Shown here piece after piece: positions 33,033-41,859 of a DNA stretch of 64,000 bases. Within the stretch, counting starts at the first letter, position 1. Every line of letters begins with the position of its first letter. This stretch comes from JAADHX01 sp964569385 (lineage in GTDB: Bacteria; Actinomycetota; Acidimicrobiia; Acidimicrobiales; Poriferisodalaceae), in NCBI GenBank assembly GCA_964569385.1, contig CAZMUM010000020.1, positions 1 to 64,000 on the forward strand. The letters run 5' to 3'. Below the pieces are notes generated by a model, which made no database searches, was not told the DNA's origin, and worked only from the letters and a program-made list of their open reading frames with translations. The position numbers and the translations under genes were made by a program.

Positions 33033-34217
33033 TTGAGTGGCGCGAACGTGCTGCTCTTCACCGGCAAGGGCGGTGTTGGAAAGTCGACGATCGCAGCTGC
33101 GACGGCTGTTCGGGCAGCAGAGTTGGGCCTTCGGGTTCACGTCGTGTCTACTGATGCCGCTCACAGCCTTGGTGATGTGTTTGGCATCGAGATCGGCGAC
33201 GCTGGCGTCGAGGTCTGTGACGGTCTTACCGCAAGCGAACCCGACGCCAGGATAAGGCTCGAGGCCGGATGGGACACGATTCGCTTGACCGTCGCCGCCA
33301 TCGCAGGTCAGTCGGGAATCTCGGCGATTCAGGCTGGCGAACTCACGGTCATCCCCGGTGCCGATGAGCTGATTGCACTGTCAGTGATTGGCGAGTTGGC
33401 CGACCGCACCGATCTGGATCTTGTCGTTGTCGACTGTGCACCCACCGCTGAAACCATCCGACTGCTGTCGGCGCCTCAGGTCATCAACTGGTGGATCGAC
33501 CGGCTAGCTCCAGTGGCGGCTCCATGGATTGGCATGGTTGGGCCAATACTTGAGCAGACCGTTGGAGTCGAGCTACCCAAAATACGAGCGCTCGATGACT
33601 TGCGTCGATTATCGGACCGCTTGAGCGCCACCCAACGGCTTCTGACCGATACGGCCAGAACGGGTGTGCGCCTTGTTTCGGCCCCAAACCCGGTTGTGGT
33701 AGCTGAAACCAGAAGAGCACACTCATACCTGTCGTTGTTCGGTCTGCGCGTCGATGCCGCGATCATGAATCGGATCTTGCCAGCGGCCGTGGCCGACCCG
33801 TTCTTCGAGCGGTGGCGAAAGGTCGAGGCCGAACAGGTCGAACGCCTAACCACCGACCTAGACCCAGTGCCGGTGTGGCCAGTCGAACTCGCTGGGGCAG
33901 AGATCGTCGGCGTTGAGGCTCTTGCCGCGCTTGGTCGCGCCATTTACGGCGCTGAGGATCCGACCGCCCGGTCGACTACTTGCCCATCGCTGGTATGGGC
34001 TTCCGATGGAGACCGGGCCACGTTAACCATGGCTATCGGAGCCGTTGACGGGTCGTCGATCGATGTCGGACGTCACCGGGGCGAACTCATTATCACCATA
34101 GGTCCGCATCGGCGGATGGTCGCTTTGCCAGATTCGTTGCTCTCCCACGATGTGGCAACGGCGAGCCTCGAACAGGGATCTCTCAACATTGGCTTCGAAC
34201 TCGTTCGGAGGGTTTGA
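33033..34217 (+). CDS. ArsA/Get3-like ATPase
   Basis: This 394-aa protein opens with the deviant Walker A motif LLFTGKGGVGKST. It continues with the switch-like STDAAHSLGDVFG and VVVDCAPTAETIRLL, the features of ArsA/Get3 ATPases. No arsenite-binding Cys cluster is visible, so arsenical transport is unlikely; targeting or lipid-linked roles are possible. The start is TTG four bases after the SRPBCC stop; GTG at 33048 is an alternative but would leave only four residues before the P-loop. It is part of the SRPBCC-ArsA-ROK cluster. Confidence 0.85.
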   Translation: MSGANVLLFTGKGGVGKSTIAAATAVRAAELGLRVHVVSTDAAHSLGDVFGIEIGDAGVEVCDGLTASEPDARIRLEAGWDTIRLTVAAIAGQSGISAIQAGELTVIPGADELIALSVIGELADRTDLDLVVVDCAPTAETIRLLSAPQVINWWIDRLAPVAAPWIGMVGPILEQTVGVELPKIRALDDLRRLSDRLSATQRLLTDTARTGVRLVSAPNPVVVAETRRAHSYLSLFGLRVDAAIMNRILPAAVADPFFERWRKVEAEQVERLTTDLDPVPVWPVELAGAEIVGVEALAALGRAIYGAEDPTARSTTCPSLVWASDGDRATLTMAIGAVDGSSIDVGRHRGELIITIGPHRRMVALPDSLLSHDVATASLEQGSLNIGFELVRRV

Positions 34218-34274
34218 TGTGCCAGTTGGCGGTGGTGTGCGGCGCGGGTCTTTCAGCCCGTTAGTTTTGACCCG

Positions 34275-34616
34275 ATGGATAATGCCGACGACAACTCAGG
34301 GCCCGGCGACGACATCGTTGGGCAACTGTCTGATGCCGCCCGCGATCTAATCGGCGCGGGCCGGGCGTTGCTCGACGGTGCCGAACGCTTACTCGACCAG
34401 TCCGGTCAAAGGACCGACGGCGCCACCGTCGAGCAGACGGTCCAGCGCTGGGTACAACTCGGTCAGGCTGCGGTCGCCGGCTTTGTCGAAGAGTCGGGTT
34501 CGAGCCCCAAGCCGACCACATCGGACCAGAAAGTGCCAGCCGATGAGTCACAGCCCATCGTGGGTATCTCGATCACCGACCTACGCGACGATCCAAACGA
34601 CGGAGGTGGGCCATGA
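34275..34616 (+). CDS. Small acidic hypothetical protein
   Basis: This 113-aa protein has an N-terminal helical part (LSDAARDLIGAGRALLDGAERLL and VQRWVQLGQAAVAGFVEES) and an acidic, disordered tail. It lies between the ArsA-like ATPase and the ROK kinase and overlaps the latter by ATGA. Its presence at this exact place suggests it belongs to the same functional unit. No family is recognised. Confidence 0.65.
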   Translation: MDNADDNSGPGDDIVGQLSDAARDLIGAGRALLDGAERLLDQSGQRTDGATVEQTVQRWVQLGQAAVAGFVEESGSSPKPTTSDQKVPADESQPIVGISITDLRDDPNDGGGP

Positions 34617-35575
34617 CGTCGATCGGGCTGACAGCCGGTGTTCATATAGCCACATCTAAGTGTGTTGCTGTTGTTATCGATGGTGATGGGGCGGTACTGG
34701 CCCAGAGCCGGGTCGACACACCACGCGGAACAACAGAACTACTCGACGTTGTTGAGGCGATCTGTACCGAGTTGATCACCGTTGTTGGTGCTGTCGACAG
34801 CGTCGGGGTTGGTGTGGCCGGACAGTTGGACCTCAGCGGTCGCATGGCCTTTTCACCAAATCTCGATCTTGGCGATGTGCCGCTTCTTCAGCTGTTGGAG
34901 ACCCGCCTGGACCGACCAATTGTTATCGACAACGACGCCAACCTCGCGGCGATGGCAGAGCTCGAGTGGGGTATTGCCCGTGGCATCTCCAACGCTGTTC
35001 TGATCACGGTTGGTTCGGGGTTTGGCAATGCGCTCATCATCGACGGTGCCGTGAGACGCGGCGCTTTCGGCATGGCCGGCGAACTTGGGCACACGATGAT
35101 CAACCCATCAGGGCCGGAGTGCAGTTGCGGCAGCCGTGGTTGCCTCGAGGTGTACACCAGTGGGCGAGGACTCGACTGGATGGCACGCCAGGCCGCCATC
35201 GCTGGGCTAACGCCACAGCTATTGACCTTGGCTGGCGGCGACGCCGAGAATGTGCAAGGCGAACACGTTATGCGCGGCGCCAGAAACAACGACCCCGGAG
35301 CGATATCGATCCTAGATCAGTTCGCGTTCTGGATGGCCGTGGGGCTCTCCAACGCGGTAGCGCTTCTCGATCCAGAGCTCGTGATCCTTGGCGGCGACAT
35401 GGCCGACGACTGGGACCTATACGGCCATCTGGTGCGGGCTCACCATGAACGCTTGGTCCTCGCCGGCAAGCACCGCCCGCCGTTACGCATCGAGATCGGC
35501 GCTCTGGGCCAACAGGCGGGTGCGCTCGGCGCGGCTCTACTGGCCAGGACGACGGCATTAGCGAGTTCTGGGTAG
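34613..35575 (+). CDS. ROK-family sugar kinase (glucokinase-like)
   Basis: This 320-aa kinase has an ROK-type N-terminal phosphate region and the ROK signature FGMAGELGHTMINPSGPECSCGSRGCLE, with the zinc-binding His and three Cys. The catalytic Asp is in VIDNDANLAAMAELEWG. Relatives at this cluster position, such as GlkA of Streptomyces (SCO2126), phosphorylate glucose and take part in carbon control. The phosphoryl donor (ATP or polyphosphate) cannot be told. Its ATG overlaps the stop of the small acidic gene. Confidence 0.88.
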   Translation: MTSIGLTAGVHIATSKCVAVVIDGDGAVLAQSRVDTPRGTTELLDVVEAICTELITVVGAVDSVGVGVAGQLDLSGRMAFSPNLDLGDVPLLQLLETRLDRPIVIDNDANLAAMAELEWGIARGISNAVLITVGSGFGNALIIDGAVRRGAFGMAGELGHTMINPSGPECSCGSRGCLEVYTSGRGLDWMARQAAIAGLTPQLLTLAGGDAENVQGEHVMRGARNNDPGAISILDQFAFWMAVGLSNAVALLDPELVILGGDMADDWDLYGHLVRAHHERLVLAGKHRPPLRIEIGALGQQAGALGAALLARTTALASSG

Positions 35576-35591
35576 CACAGGAGTTCCGACT

Positions 35592-36704
35592 ATGAGTGGA
35601 TCTAATGGACGGCCATGGTTGTGGATAGCGGGTGGAGCAGTGGTTGCGCTGGTTGTGGCCACGGGTGTGTTGTTAACCGTTGCGCTCGTCGCCGCGCCCC
35701 GTTCGATCGAGGAATCGTCGGTCGAGGTGGAGTTCGCCGCGACTACTACTCCGACTAATGCAGGCTCGACCGACAGTGGACCATCCGGTGGCGGTCAGAG
35801 GCTCGATACCTGCGGCGACTACCACGTGGAAGATATTGGCTTTGGCGATCTTGTGCCGATGTTGTCGACGTCTCGTTTCGGCCCTCCTACCGAGCTGCTA
35901 CTTGCCAACGACGACGAGTTGGTGACGGTCACTGGCGCTCAACCAGTTAGTGAACGACGGTTGTTTGTAAGTCCCGATGTTTTGGTCGACCGTAGGTGTG
36001 AGGCCGAGGTAGTGGTCGTTGTGCTCACCGTAACGAGTGCAGTCCGAACCAATGAACTCACCACTGGCGATCGCGTCGAGGTGGTGTTGTCGCCTCTGGG
36101 GCGTCGGAACCTCGAAACGATTCTGGCTGGAGAAGCGAAGGTTGTCTTGAGTCTGTACCGCGCCACGACCGATGGTGCCGAAGGCTTGTGGGGTGTGCGT
36201 TTTGAGGAGTTTGGAGTTCTAGCCGTCGATGGAGTCAATGTCGCTGCTGTCGAGACGCTAAAACCCAGATATGCGTCGGTTGCCGACCTGCGTCTGGTTG
36301 TCGATGAGGGCTCAGTCCTCGAATCTCGGGCCGTGCCGTATTCGCTCGATCAGCCGCCAGTCGACTCGATTGTCGAGGGCGACATCGATGTTCCAGGCGA
36401 TCTTGTCGTCGGCGAACTGACTCCCATTGTGGTAAGTGGCCTCGGTGGTGGCACGGCGTGGTTGGTTACCTGTCGCCAAGATGCTCCAGATGGAGCTTCG
36501 ATCAACGAAACCTGTGATCTGGCAACGATCCAGCACGAGTTGTCGTACCTAGGCCCAACGACTTTGCCTTATCGGCCGCCAGCTTCGATCCAGCTGTCGG
36601 ACGGAGCGTTTTCGTGTGTTGACGGTCCTGGGTGTGCCGTAACGGTGGCGCTGACCCAGAACATTGGCGTGAGAGCTACGGGCATTCTCGATTTCGCCGG
36701 GTAG
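35592..36704 (+). CDS. Single-pass exported protein of unknown function
   Basis: This 370-aa protein has a short cytoplasmic start, one membrane helix (WLWIAGGAVVALVVATGVLLTVALVAA) and an external domain with a Ser/Gly-rich linker and several Cys (DTCGDYH, DRRCEAE, VTCRQD, ETCDLA, SCVDGPGC). The Cys residues probably form disulfides outside the cell. The middle is beta-rich. It lies 16 bases after the ROK kinase gene and may be the last gene of that operon. No family is recognised. Confidence 0.65.
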   Translation: MSGSNGRPWLWIAGGAVVALVVATGVLLTVALVAAPRSIEESSVEVEFAATTTPTNAGSTDSGPSGGGQRLDTCGDYHVEDIGFGDLVPMLSTSRFGPPTELLLANDDELVTVTGAQPVSERRLFVSPDVLVDRRCEAEVVVVVLTVTSAVRTNELTTGDRVEVVLSPLGRRNLETILAGEAKVVLSLYRATTDGAEGLWGVRFEEFGVLAVDGVNVAAVETLKPRYASVADLRLVVDEGSVLESRAVPYSLDQPPVDSIVEGDIDVPGDLVVGELTPIVVSGLGGGTAWLVTCRQDAPDGASINETCDLATIQHELSYLGPTTLPYRPPASIQLSDGAFSCVDGPGCAVTVALTQNIGVRATGILDFAG

Positions 36705-36722
36705 CGAATCGACGCAGGGGCG

Positions 36723-36728
36723 TACAAT
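36723..36728 (+). promoter_or_regulatory. -10-like hexamer TACAAT for a leaderless ilvD mRNA
   Basis: TACAAT lies seven bases before the ilvD ATG, with no ribosome site between, the spacing expected when transcription starts at the ATG itself. It matches the actinobacterial -10 consensus TANNNT well. Confidence 0.6.
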
Positions 36729-36735
36729 CACGCCT

Positions 36736-38592
36736 ATGCCAGAGCTTCGATCCAAAACGACTACTCACGGCCGCAACATGGCCGGAGCCCGCGCCTTGTG
36801 GCGGGCCACGGGAATGACCGACGACGATTTCGATAAGCCGATAATCGCCGTAGCCAACTCCTTCACCCAGTTTGTGCCCGGCCACGTTCACCTCAAAGAC
36901 ATGGGCCAACTCGTTGCTCGCGAGATCGAGGCCGCCGGTGCGGTAGCTAAGGAATTCAACACCATCGCTATCGACGACGGCATTGCTATGGGTCACGGCG
37001 GCATGCTTTACAGCTTGCCAAGCCGCGATCTCATCGCTGATTCGGTCGAGTACATGGTTCAGGCTCATTGCGCCGATGCCCTTGTCTGTATCTCGAACTG
37101 CGACAAGATCACCCCAGGCATGCTCATGGCGGCAATGCGACTGAACATCCCGGCCATCTTCGTGTCGGGCGGCCCCATGGAAGCTGGGAAGACTCGGCTG
37201 GCCGGAACCGAGGTCAAGGTCGATCTCATTTCGGCCATGATGTCGGCTGGTGACCGCGACGTGTCCGACGAAGACGTGGCCTCTATCGAACGCTCGGCGT
37301 GTCCGACGTGTGGGTCGTGTTCGGGAATGTTCACCGCCAACTCCATGAACTGCCTCACCGAGGCTCTCGGGCTGTCTTTGCCTGGCAACGGAACAATGCT
37401 GGCCACACACGCCGATCGCGAGGGGTTGTTCCTCGAAGCCGGGCGCACCATCGTCGACGCGGCCAAGAGGTATTACTTCAAAGACGACGACTCGGTCTTG
37501 CCTCGCAACATCGCCACCAGAGGTGCGTTCGTTAACGCCATGGCAGTCGACATTGCCATGGGTGGAAGCACCAACACCGTTCTGCACCTACTGGCTGCGG
37601 CCGAGGAGGGCGGCATCGACTACACAATGACCGACATGGACGAGCTGTCTCGCAAGGTGCCAAACCTTTGCAAGGTGGCGCCTTCTACACCTGAGTACCA
37701 CGTCGAAGATGTGCACCGTGCCGGCGGCATTTTTGCCATTCTTGGCGAACTCGATCGGGCCGGCCTGATCGACACCTCCCAGTCGACCGTGCATGCCGAC
37801 ACCCTTCAGGCGGCGATAGATCAGTGGGACATCATGAGGCCCACTGCTACTGACGATGCCCGCAACTTCTTCCTCGCGGGCCCGGCTGGAATCCCCACCC
37901 AGGTGGCGTTTAGCCAGTCGACCCGATGGCCTTCGCTCGACACCGACCGCGTGGGTGGATGTATCCGTTCTATCGACAACGCCTACTCAAGCGAGGGCGG
38001 GCTGGCGGTGTTGTCAGGGAACGTGGCCGAGGCCGGCTGCATTGTCAAAACTGCTGGCGTCGACGAGTCGATCTGGAAGTTCACCGGTCCGGCCAAGGTG
38101 TTCGAAAGCCAAGAGGCTGCCATGGAAGGTGTGCTCGACGAAGCCATGGTGGTTGCCGGCGATGTGGTGGTGGTGCGCTACGAGGGGCCAAAAGGCGGCC
38201 CGGGCATGCAGGAGATGTTGTACCCGACCACCTACATCAAGTCGCGTGGTCTCGGTGCGGAGTGCGCCTTGCTGACCGATGGCCGGTTCTCGGGAGGTAC
38301 GGCCGGCTTGTCGATCGGTCACGTCTCGCCAGAGGCCGCTGAGGGTGGCCTGATTGGTCTGATCGAAGACGGCGACCAGATCGAGATCGACATCCCAAAC
38401 CGGTCGATCAACCTGCTGGTCGAAGATGCCGAGATCGACCGCCGCCGCCAAACCCAAGCCGACCGTGGTGCCGATGCCTGGACGCCAATCGACCGCGAGC
38501 GCGTCGTATCGCCCGCACTCCAGGCCTATGCGGCCATGACCACGTCGGCGGCCCGAGGCGCAGTGCGCGACGTCAGCCAGATCAACCGCTGA
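36736..38592 (+). CDS. ilvD: Dihydroxy-acid dehydratase
   Basis: This 618-aa enzyme dehydrates dihydroxy acids in valine, isoleucine and leucine synthesis. It keeps the iron-sulfur ligands in SNCDKITPGML and ACPTCGSCSGMF, and the signature TANSMNCLTEALGLSLPGNG. The C-terminal ADGRFSGGTxG-type segment appears as LTDGRFSGGTAGLSIGH. The length of about 615 aa is typical of the [4Fe-4S]-type E. coli-like enzymes. It is probably transcribed alone from a leaderless promoter. No other branched-chain genes are nearby. Confidence 0.95.
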   Translation: MPELRSKTTTHGRNMAGARALWRATGMTDDDFDKPIIAVANSFTQFVPGHVHLKDMGQLVAREIEAAGAVAKEFNTIAIDDGIAMGHGGMLYSLPSRDLIADSVEYMVQAHCADALVCISNCDKITPGMLMAAMRLNIPAIFVSGGPMEAGKTRLAGTEVKVDLISAMMSAGDRDVSDEDVASIERSACPTCGSCSGMFTANSMNCLTEALGLSLPGNGTMLATHADREGLFLEAGRTIVDAAKRYYFKDDDSVLPRNIATRGAFVNAMAVDIAMGGSTNTVLHLLAAAEEGGIDYTMTDMDELSRKVPNLCKVAPSTPEYHVEDVHRAGGIFAILGELDRAGLIDTSQSTVHADTLQAAIDQWDIMRPTATDDARNFFLAGPAGIPTQVAFSQSTRWPSLDTDRVGGCIRSIDNAYSSEGGLAVLSGNVAEAGCIVKTAGVDESIWKFTGPAKVFESQEAAMEGVLDEAMVVAGDVVVVRYEGPKGGPGMQEMLYPTTYIKSRGLGAECALLTDGRFSGGTAGLSIGHVSPEAAEGGLIGLIEDGDQIEIDIPNRSINLLVEDAEIDRRRQTQADRGADAWTPIDRERVVSPALQAYAAMTTSAARGAVRDVSQINR

Positions 38593-38819
38593 GGTCTGTG
38601 ACCTGAGCCGATTCGATTCATCTGCTGATGCAGTTTCGATCGACCTTTTCGCGTGTGTATGTCGTGGTCAGCTTCGTTGATGCGGCTGCTCTTGCTTGAC
38701 AGCTTCCCGTTGGGCTTGGTGTCGAAGAACATGATGGCCGCGGTGTCGTCGCCACCTCGATTGTTGTTCAGAAGGCGCTAAGGCCCGCTTGGGTTCCAGC
38801 GCGGGTTGGCCTGTCCGCG

Positions 38820-40060
38820 GTGTTTGCAGAGCACCTGGCGTTCGTCGAGCGGCCACGTGAGGTCGACGTTGTACGGCAGGGTTTCTCGCTGCTGCACATA
38901 GCGTCGCCGTCGCTGTTGTTTCGTGTCGGGTCGCTTGTTTCGCCGTACCGGGTAGAGCGGGCGTCGTGTTCCATTGTGGATACTGCTGACGGCATCACGG
39001 TCACGGGTGAAACGTCAATGAAGTTGAACCGAGGGCCGGAGCTGCCATCGAATTGGGCTGACACTGCAAGCCTCCGAAGGGTCCGTTTGCACAACTTTGT
39101 GCCGCCGAAACGAACCTCTGGCCCACTTCGGGTGTATCGGGGGGTGCTCAAGAACTGGTCGCCGGAACCGCTGTTCATCGACTCGTTTGGCAGCGGCCTG
39201 CTCGGAGAGGGGTTAGGCGAACTCGAGCCGGTAACCGCGTTCGAGGTAACAATTGCCGTGTTGGCTCTTGGCATCTCGGGAACTGTCGCTCCTGCGCCGT
39301 GGNNNNNNNNNNNNNNNNNNNNNNNNNNNNNNNNNNNNNNNNNNNNNNNNNNNNNNNNNNNNNNNNNNNNNNNNNNNNNNNNNNNNNNNNNNNNNNNNNN
39401 NNAACAATTGCCGTGTTGGCTCTTGGCATCTCGGGAACTGTCGCTCCTGCGCCGTGGAACGCTGTTTGCTGGCTCTTGGTTGGTCTTGTTCTCGTGCAGG
39501 TGCTGATAGCACTGCTTGCTGTGCACGTGGCCTACGACCGGTCTCGGCTGTACCAGGCCTTCTGGATAGGTGAAGATCCATGTGAACTTCTTCTCGTAAC
39601 CGCTGGATTCGATCGAACGACGAAGCATCTCCTAGCGGCGGGACATTCGGTGAATGTGCGCGACCTGCACAGCGAGTTGCCTTCTCTCACCCGTTCACTG
39701 CGGCGGGCCGTCCGGAGTCACGCCGACCGCCCTGCCGCTTCTGGAATGGGCGACCCCGGAGGAGCCGACCTTGTTCTGTTCATGCTGTCGGCCCATGAGT
39801 TGCGCGACTCGGCCATGAGGGTCGATGAGTTCGAGCGGGCCAGAGAGTGTGTTGGCCCGAACGGTCGAGTTCTTGTGGTTGAGTACATTCGCGGTTTGGG
39901 AGTCTGGCTAGCGTTCGGACCAGCAGCGGGGCACTTCTTTGCGCTGAGAACGTGGGAAACCACGGCTGCGCAAGCCAGCCTTCGGATTCACGCCATCGAG
40001 CAGGTTGCTCCATTCGTTTCATGCTTGGAGCTCAGACCAGGCGCACCTGCGGTTGCGTAG
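38820..40060 (+). CDS. Membrane-anchored methyltransferase-like protein (split by a scaffold gap)
   Basis: With the 100 N and one 55-bp repeat removed, the frame is 1086 bp (361 aa) and uninterrupted. The N-terminal 150 residues are polar with an unclear fold. A pair of hydrophobic helices follows (TIAVLALGISGTVAPAPW and VCWLLVGLVLVQVLIALLAV). The C-terminal part resembles a class I methyltransferase with LLLVTAGFDRTTKHLL and ADLVLFMLSAHELRDSAMRVDEFERARECVGPNGRVLVVEY. The Gly-rich S-adenosylmethionine loop is degenerate, so activity is uncertain. The GTG start is weakly supported; the frame stays open to 38700. The 227 bases before it show nothing else recognisable. Confidence 0.65.
39248..39457. 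other. Second scaffold gap: 100 N flanked by an identical 55-bp repeat
   Basis: Bases 39248-39302 are repeated exactly at 39403-39457 around 100 unknown bases (39303-39402). The repeat starts AACAATTGCCG and ends GCGCCGTGG. Collapsing it restores an open frame across the junction. Repeat length and N length are the same as at the first gap, which points to one assembly procedure and not to biology. Confidence 0.9.
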
Positions 40061-40097
40061 CTTGCCGCGGGCCACGCGTTCGGCGGCGCGACCTTGG

Positions 40098-40754
40098 CTA
40101 CTCGATGCCGTGCTCGAGCGCGTAACGGATCAGCTCTTGTTTCTTCGACAGGTGGAGCTTGGCCAGGATGTTTCTGGTGTGGTTCTCGACCGTCTTTGGC
40201 GAGATGAACAACACTTCGCCAATCTCGCGATAGGTCGAACCCTTGGCGACCTGGCGCAACACCTCGCGCTCGCGGTCGGTGAGTGCCCCGTCGGCGCCGT
40301 CAGCTTGTTTGAGCCGTCGGAACTCAGACAAGACGAGCGATGCCAACGAAGGCGAAAACACCGGTTCACCGGCTGCGGCCCGAACCAAGGCGCTGCGTAG
40401 CTCGTGCGAATCGGTCGACTTGGTTAGATACCCAACCGCGCCGGCAGCAACCGCCTCCAGAACGTCGCGTTCGGCCTCCGACACAGTAAGGATCACGATC
40501 TTGGTGGCCTCGCCGCGCTCGGTAACGACACGTTGGCCGCCACCGTCTGGCATGTGCAGGTCGCACAGCACCAGATCGGGTTCGGCCCGGTCGATTTCGG
40601 CAATCGCGTCTGGCGCGTTTGCGGCTTCGCCAACCACCTCAAACTGGTGGCCTAGGTCGGCTCGAACCCCTGACAGCCAGATCGAGTGATCGTCTGCGAT
40701 TACGACGCGGATAGGTCGTTTCTCGTTTGCGTCACTCGCAGCGGCGTCGGTCAT
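40098..40754 (-). CDS. NarL/FixJ-family response regulator
   Basis: This 218-aa regulator has a receiver domain with the phospho-acceptor Asp in DLVLCDLHMP and Lys in YLTKS. Its C-terminal LuxR-type helix-turn-helix is LTDREREVLRQVAKGSTYREIGEVLFISPKTVENHTRNI-like. The ATG overlaps the stop of the sensor kinase gene (ATGA), so both are made together. A GTG three codons earlier is less likely. Target genes are unknown. Confidence 0.92.
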   Translation of the reverse strand: MTDAAASDANEKRPIRVVIADDHSIWLSGVRADLGHQFEVVGEAANAPDAIAEIDRAEPDLVLCDLHMPDGGGQRVVTERGEATKIVILTVSEAERDVLEAVAAGAVGYLTKSTDSHELRSALVRAAAGEPVFSPSLASLVLSEFRRLKQADGADGALTDREREVLRQVAKGSTYREIGEVLFISPKTVENHTRNILAKLHLSKKQELIRYALEHGIE

Positions 40755-41830
40755 GGCACCCACAGTTCTACTTCGGTTCCGTGTCCGGGCTTCGAGCTGA
40801 TGGTGACTCGACCGCCAACCTCGGTGATCCGTCGCCGAATTGAGTGCTCGAGACCGCGGCCGTGGCTCGGTTGAGATACATCGAAGCCAACTCCATTGTC
40901 GTTCACGGTGCAGTAGACGCCAGATTCATCGGGTTCGGCGAAAAGACTGATCCGATCGCCGCCACCGTGTTTGGCCGCGTTGGTTAGCGCCTCCTTCGCG
41001 GCGCCAACGATGGCTTCGCCAACCGATGCCGATGGTTCCGGCAGGTCGTCGGCAAGCACAACCGCAACCTCGACCTTCTCGCGACGCTCGATCTCGGCTG
41101 CCGCAGCCCGCAACGATGCGACAAATCCGGTTGGCGCGCTGGGCGCATCGTAGAGGTAGCGGCGGAGATCTCGTTCCTGATCCTTGGCCAAAGAACGAAG
41201 GTCGGCATCTTCGGATCGGCGCTGCACTACTGCGAGGGTCTGAAGAACGCCGTCGTGCAGGACCCTGCCCATCTCTTCGCGGGCTCGGGCCGATGAGATT
41301 TCGGCCTCGGCTTGGCGCATGACCCGCGCCACGGCAGCGCCCGAGATAGCGGCCAGAACCAACAGCGCACTCTTCGACGCACTCGACACAGTCCACTGAA
41401 AATCATCACGCAACAGGGACTCTCCGGCGAAGCTGGCCACCGAAAGCAACACCGCAGCTGTCACCGCGTGTGTCAGCCCGTAGGCCAGTGCCACTGCGAT
41501 GACACCCGCCGCAGGCCAGGCCCACGGCAGTGACTGCTCGCGACCCACGTTGTAGACCCAGGCATCAGCGATTAACAGGCAGCCCCCAAGGACGACTTCG
41601 ACGCCGGCGAGCCTGCGCCGGCGTGCCGGAGTGAATGCAGCGCCCAGGGTCCGCAGCGCTGCGACTGTAAGCACCGTCGCCAGCCCAAGGCCCACGATGC
41701 CGACCCACAGCTGGTCGCTGTGGTCTCTTTCCACTACGAGACCCACCCAGGCCCACACCAGGGCCCACGATCGAAAAGCGACGAGACCTCTGGCCATGCC
41801 CTGGTCGAGAGTTGCCACAGGCGTCGTCAT
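40751..41830 (-). CDS. Sensor histidine kinase, NarL-system type (HisKA_3)
   Basis: This 359-aa kinase has an N-terminal membrane region of about five helices (residues 15-160), a dimerisation helix with the phosphorylated His in MGRVLHDGVLQTLAVVQRR, and a HATPase_c domain with ALTNAAKHGGG (N box), DNGVGFD and GRGLEHSIRRR. No extracellular sensor domain is seen, so the signal may be sensed within the membrane. It is the first gene of the two-component operon. The ATG of MTTPVATLDQG is chosen. Confidence 0.9.
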   Translation of the reverse strand: MTTPVATLDQGMARGLVAFRSWALVWAWVGLVVERDHSDQLWVGIVGLGLATVLTVAALRTLGAAFTPARRRRLAGVEVVLGGCLLIADAWVYNVGREQSLPWAWPAAGVIAVALAYGLTHAVTAAVLLSVASFAGESLLRDDFQWTVSSASKSALLVLAAISGAAVARVMRQAEAEISSARAREEMGRVLHDGVLQTLAVVQRRSEDADLRSLAKDQERDLRRYLYDAPSAPTGFVASLRAAAAEIERREKVEVAVVLADDLPEPSASVGEAIVGAAKEALTNAAKHGGGDRISLFAEPDESGVYCTVNDNGVGFDVSQPSHGRGLEHSIRRRITEVGGRVTISSKPGHGTEVELWVP

Positions 41831-41859
41831 CCAGATCAGCGTAGGGCAGGCTGGTCGGT

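Noticed and set aside
38768..39628. Long minus-strand open frame across the second gap
   Set aside because: It depends on reading through Ns and both repeat copies, has no recognisable domain and skewed composition; the plus-strand frame joins cleanly on collapse.
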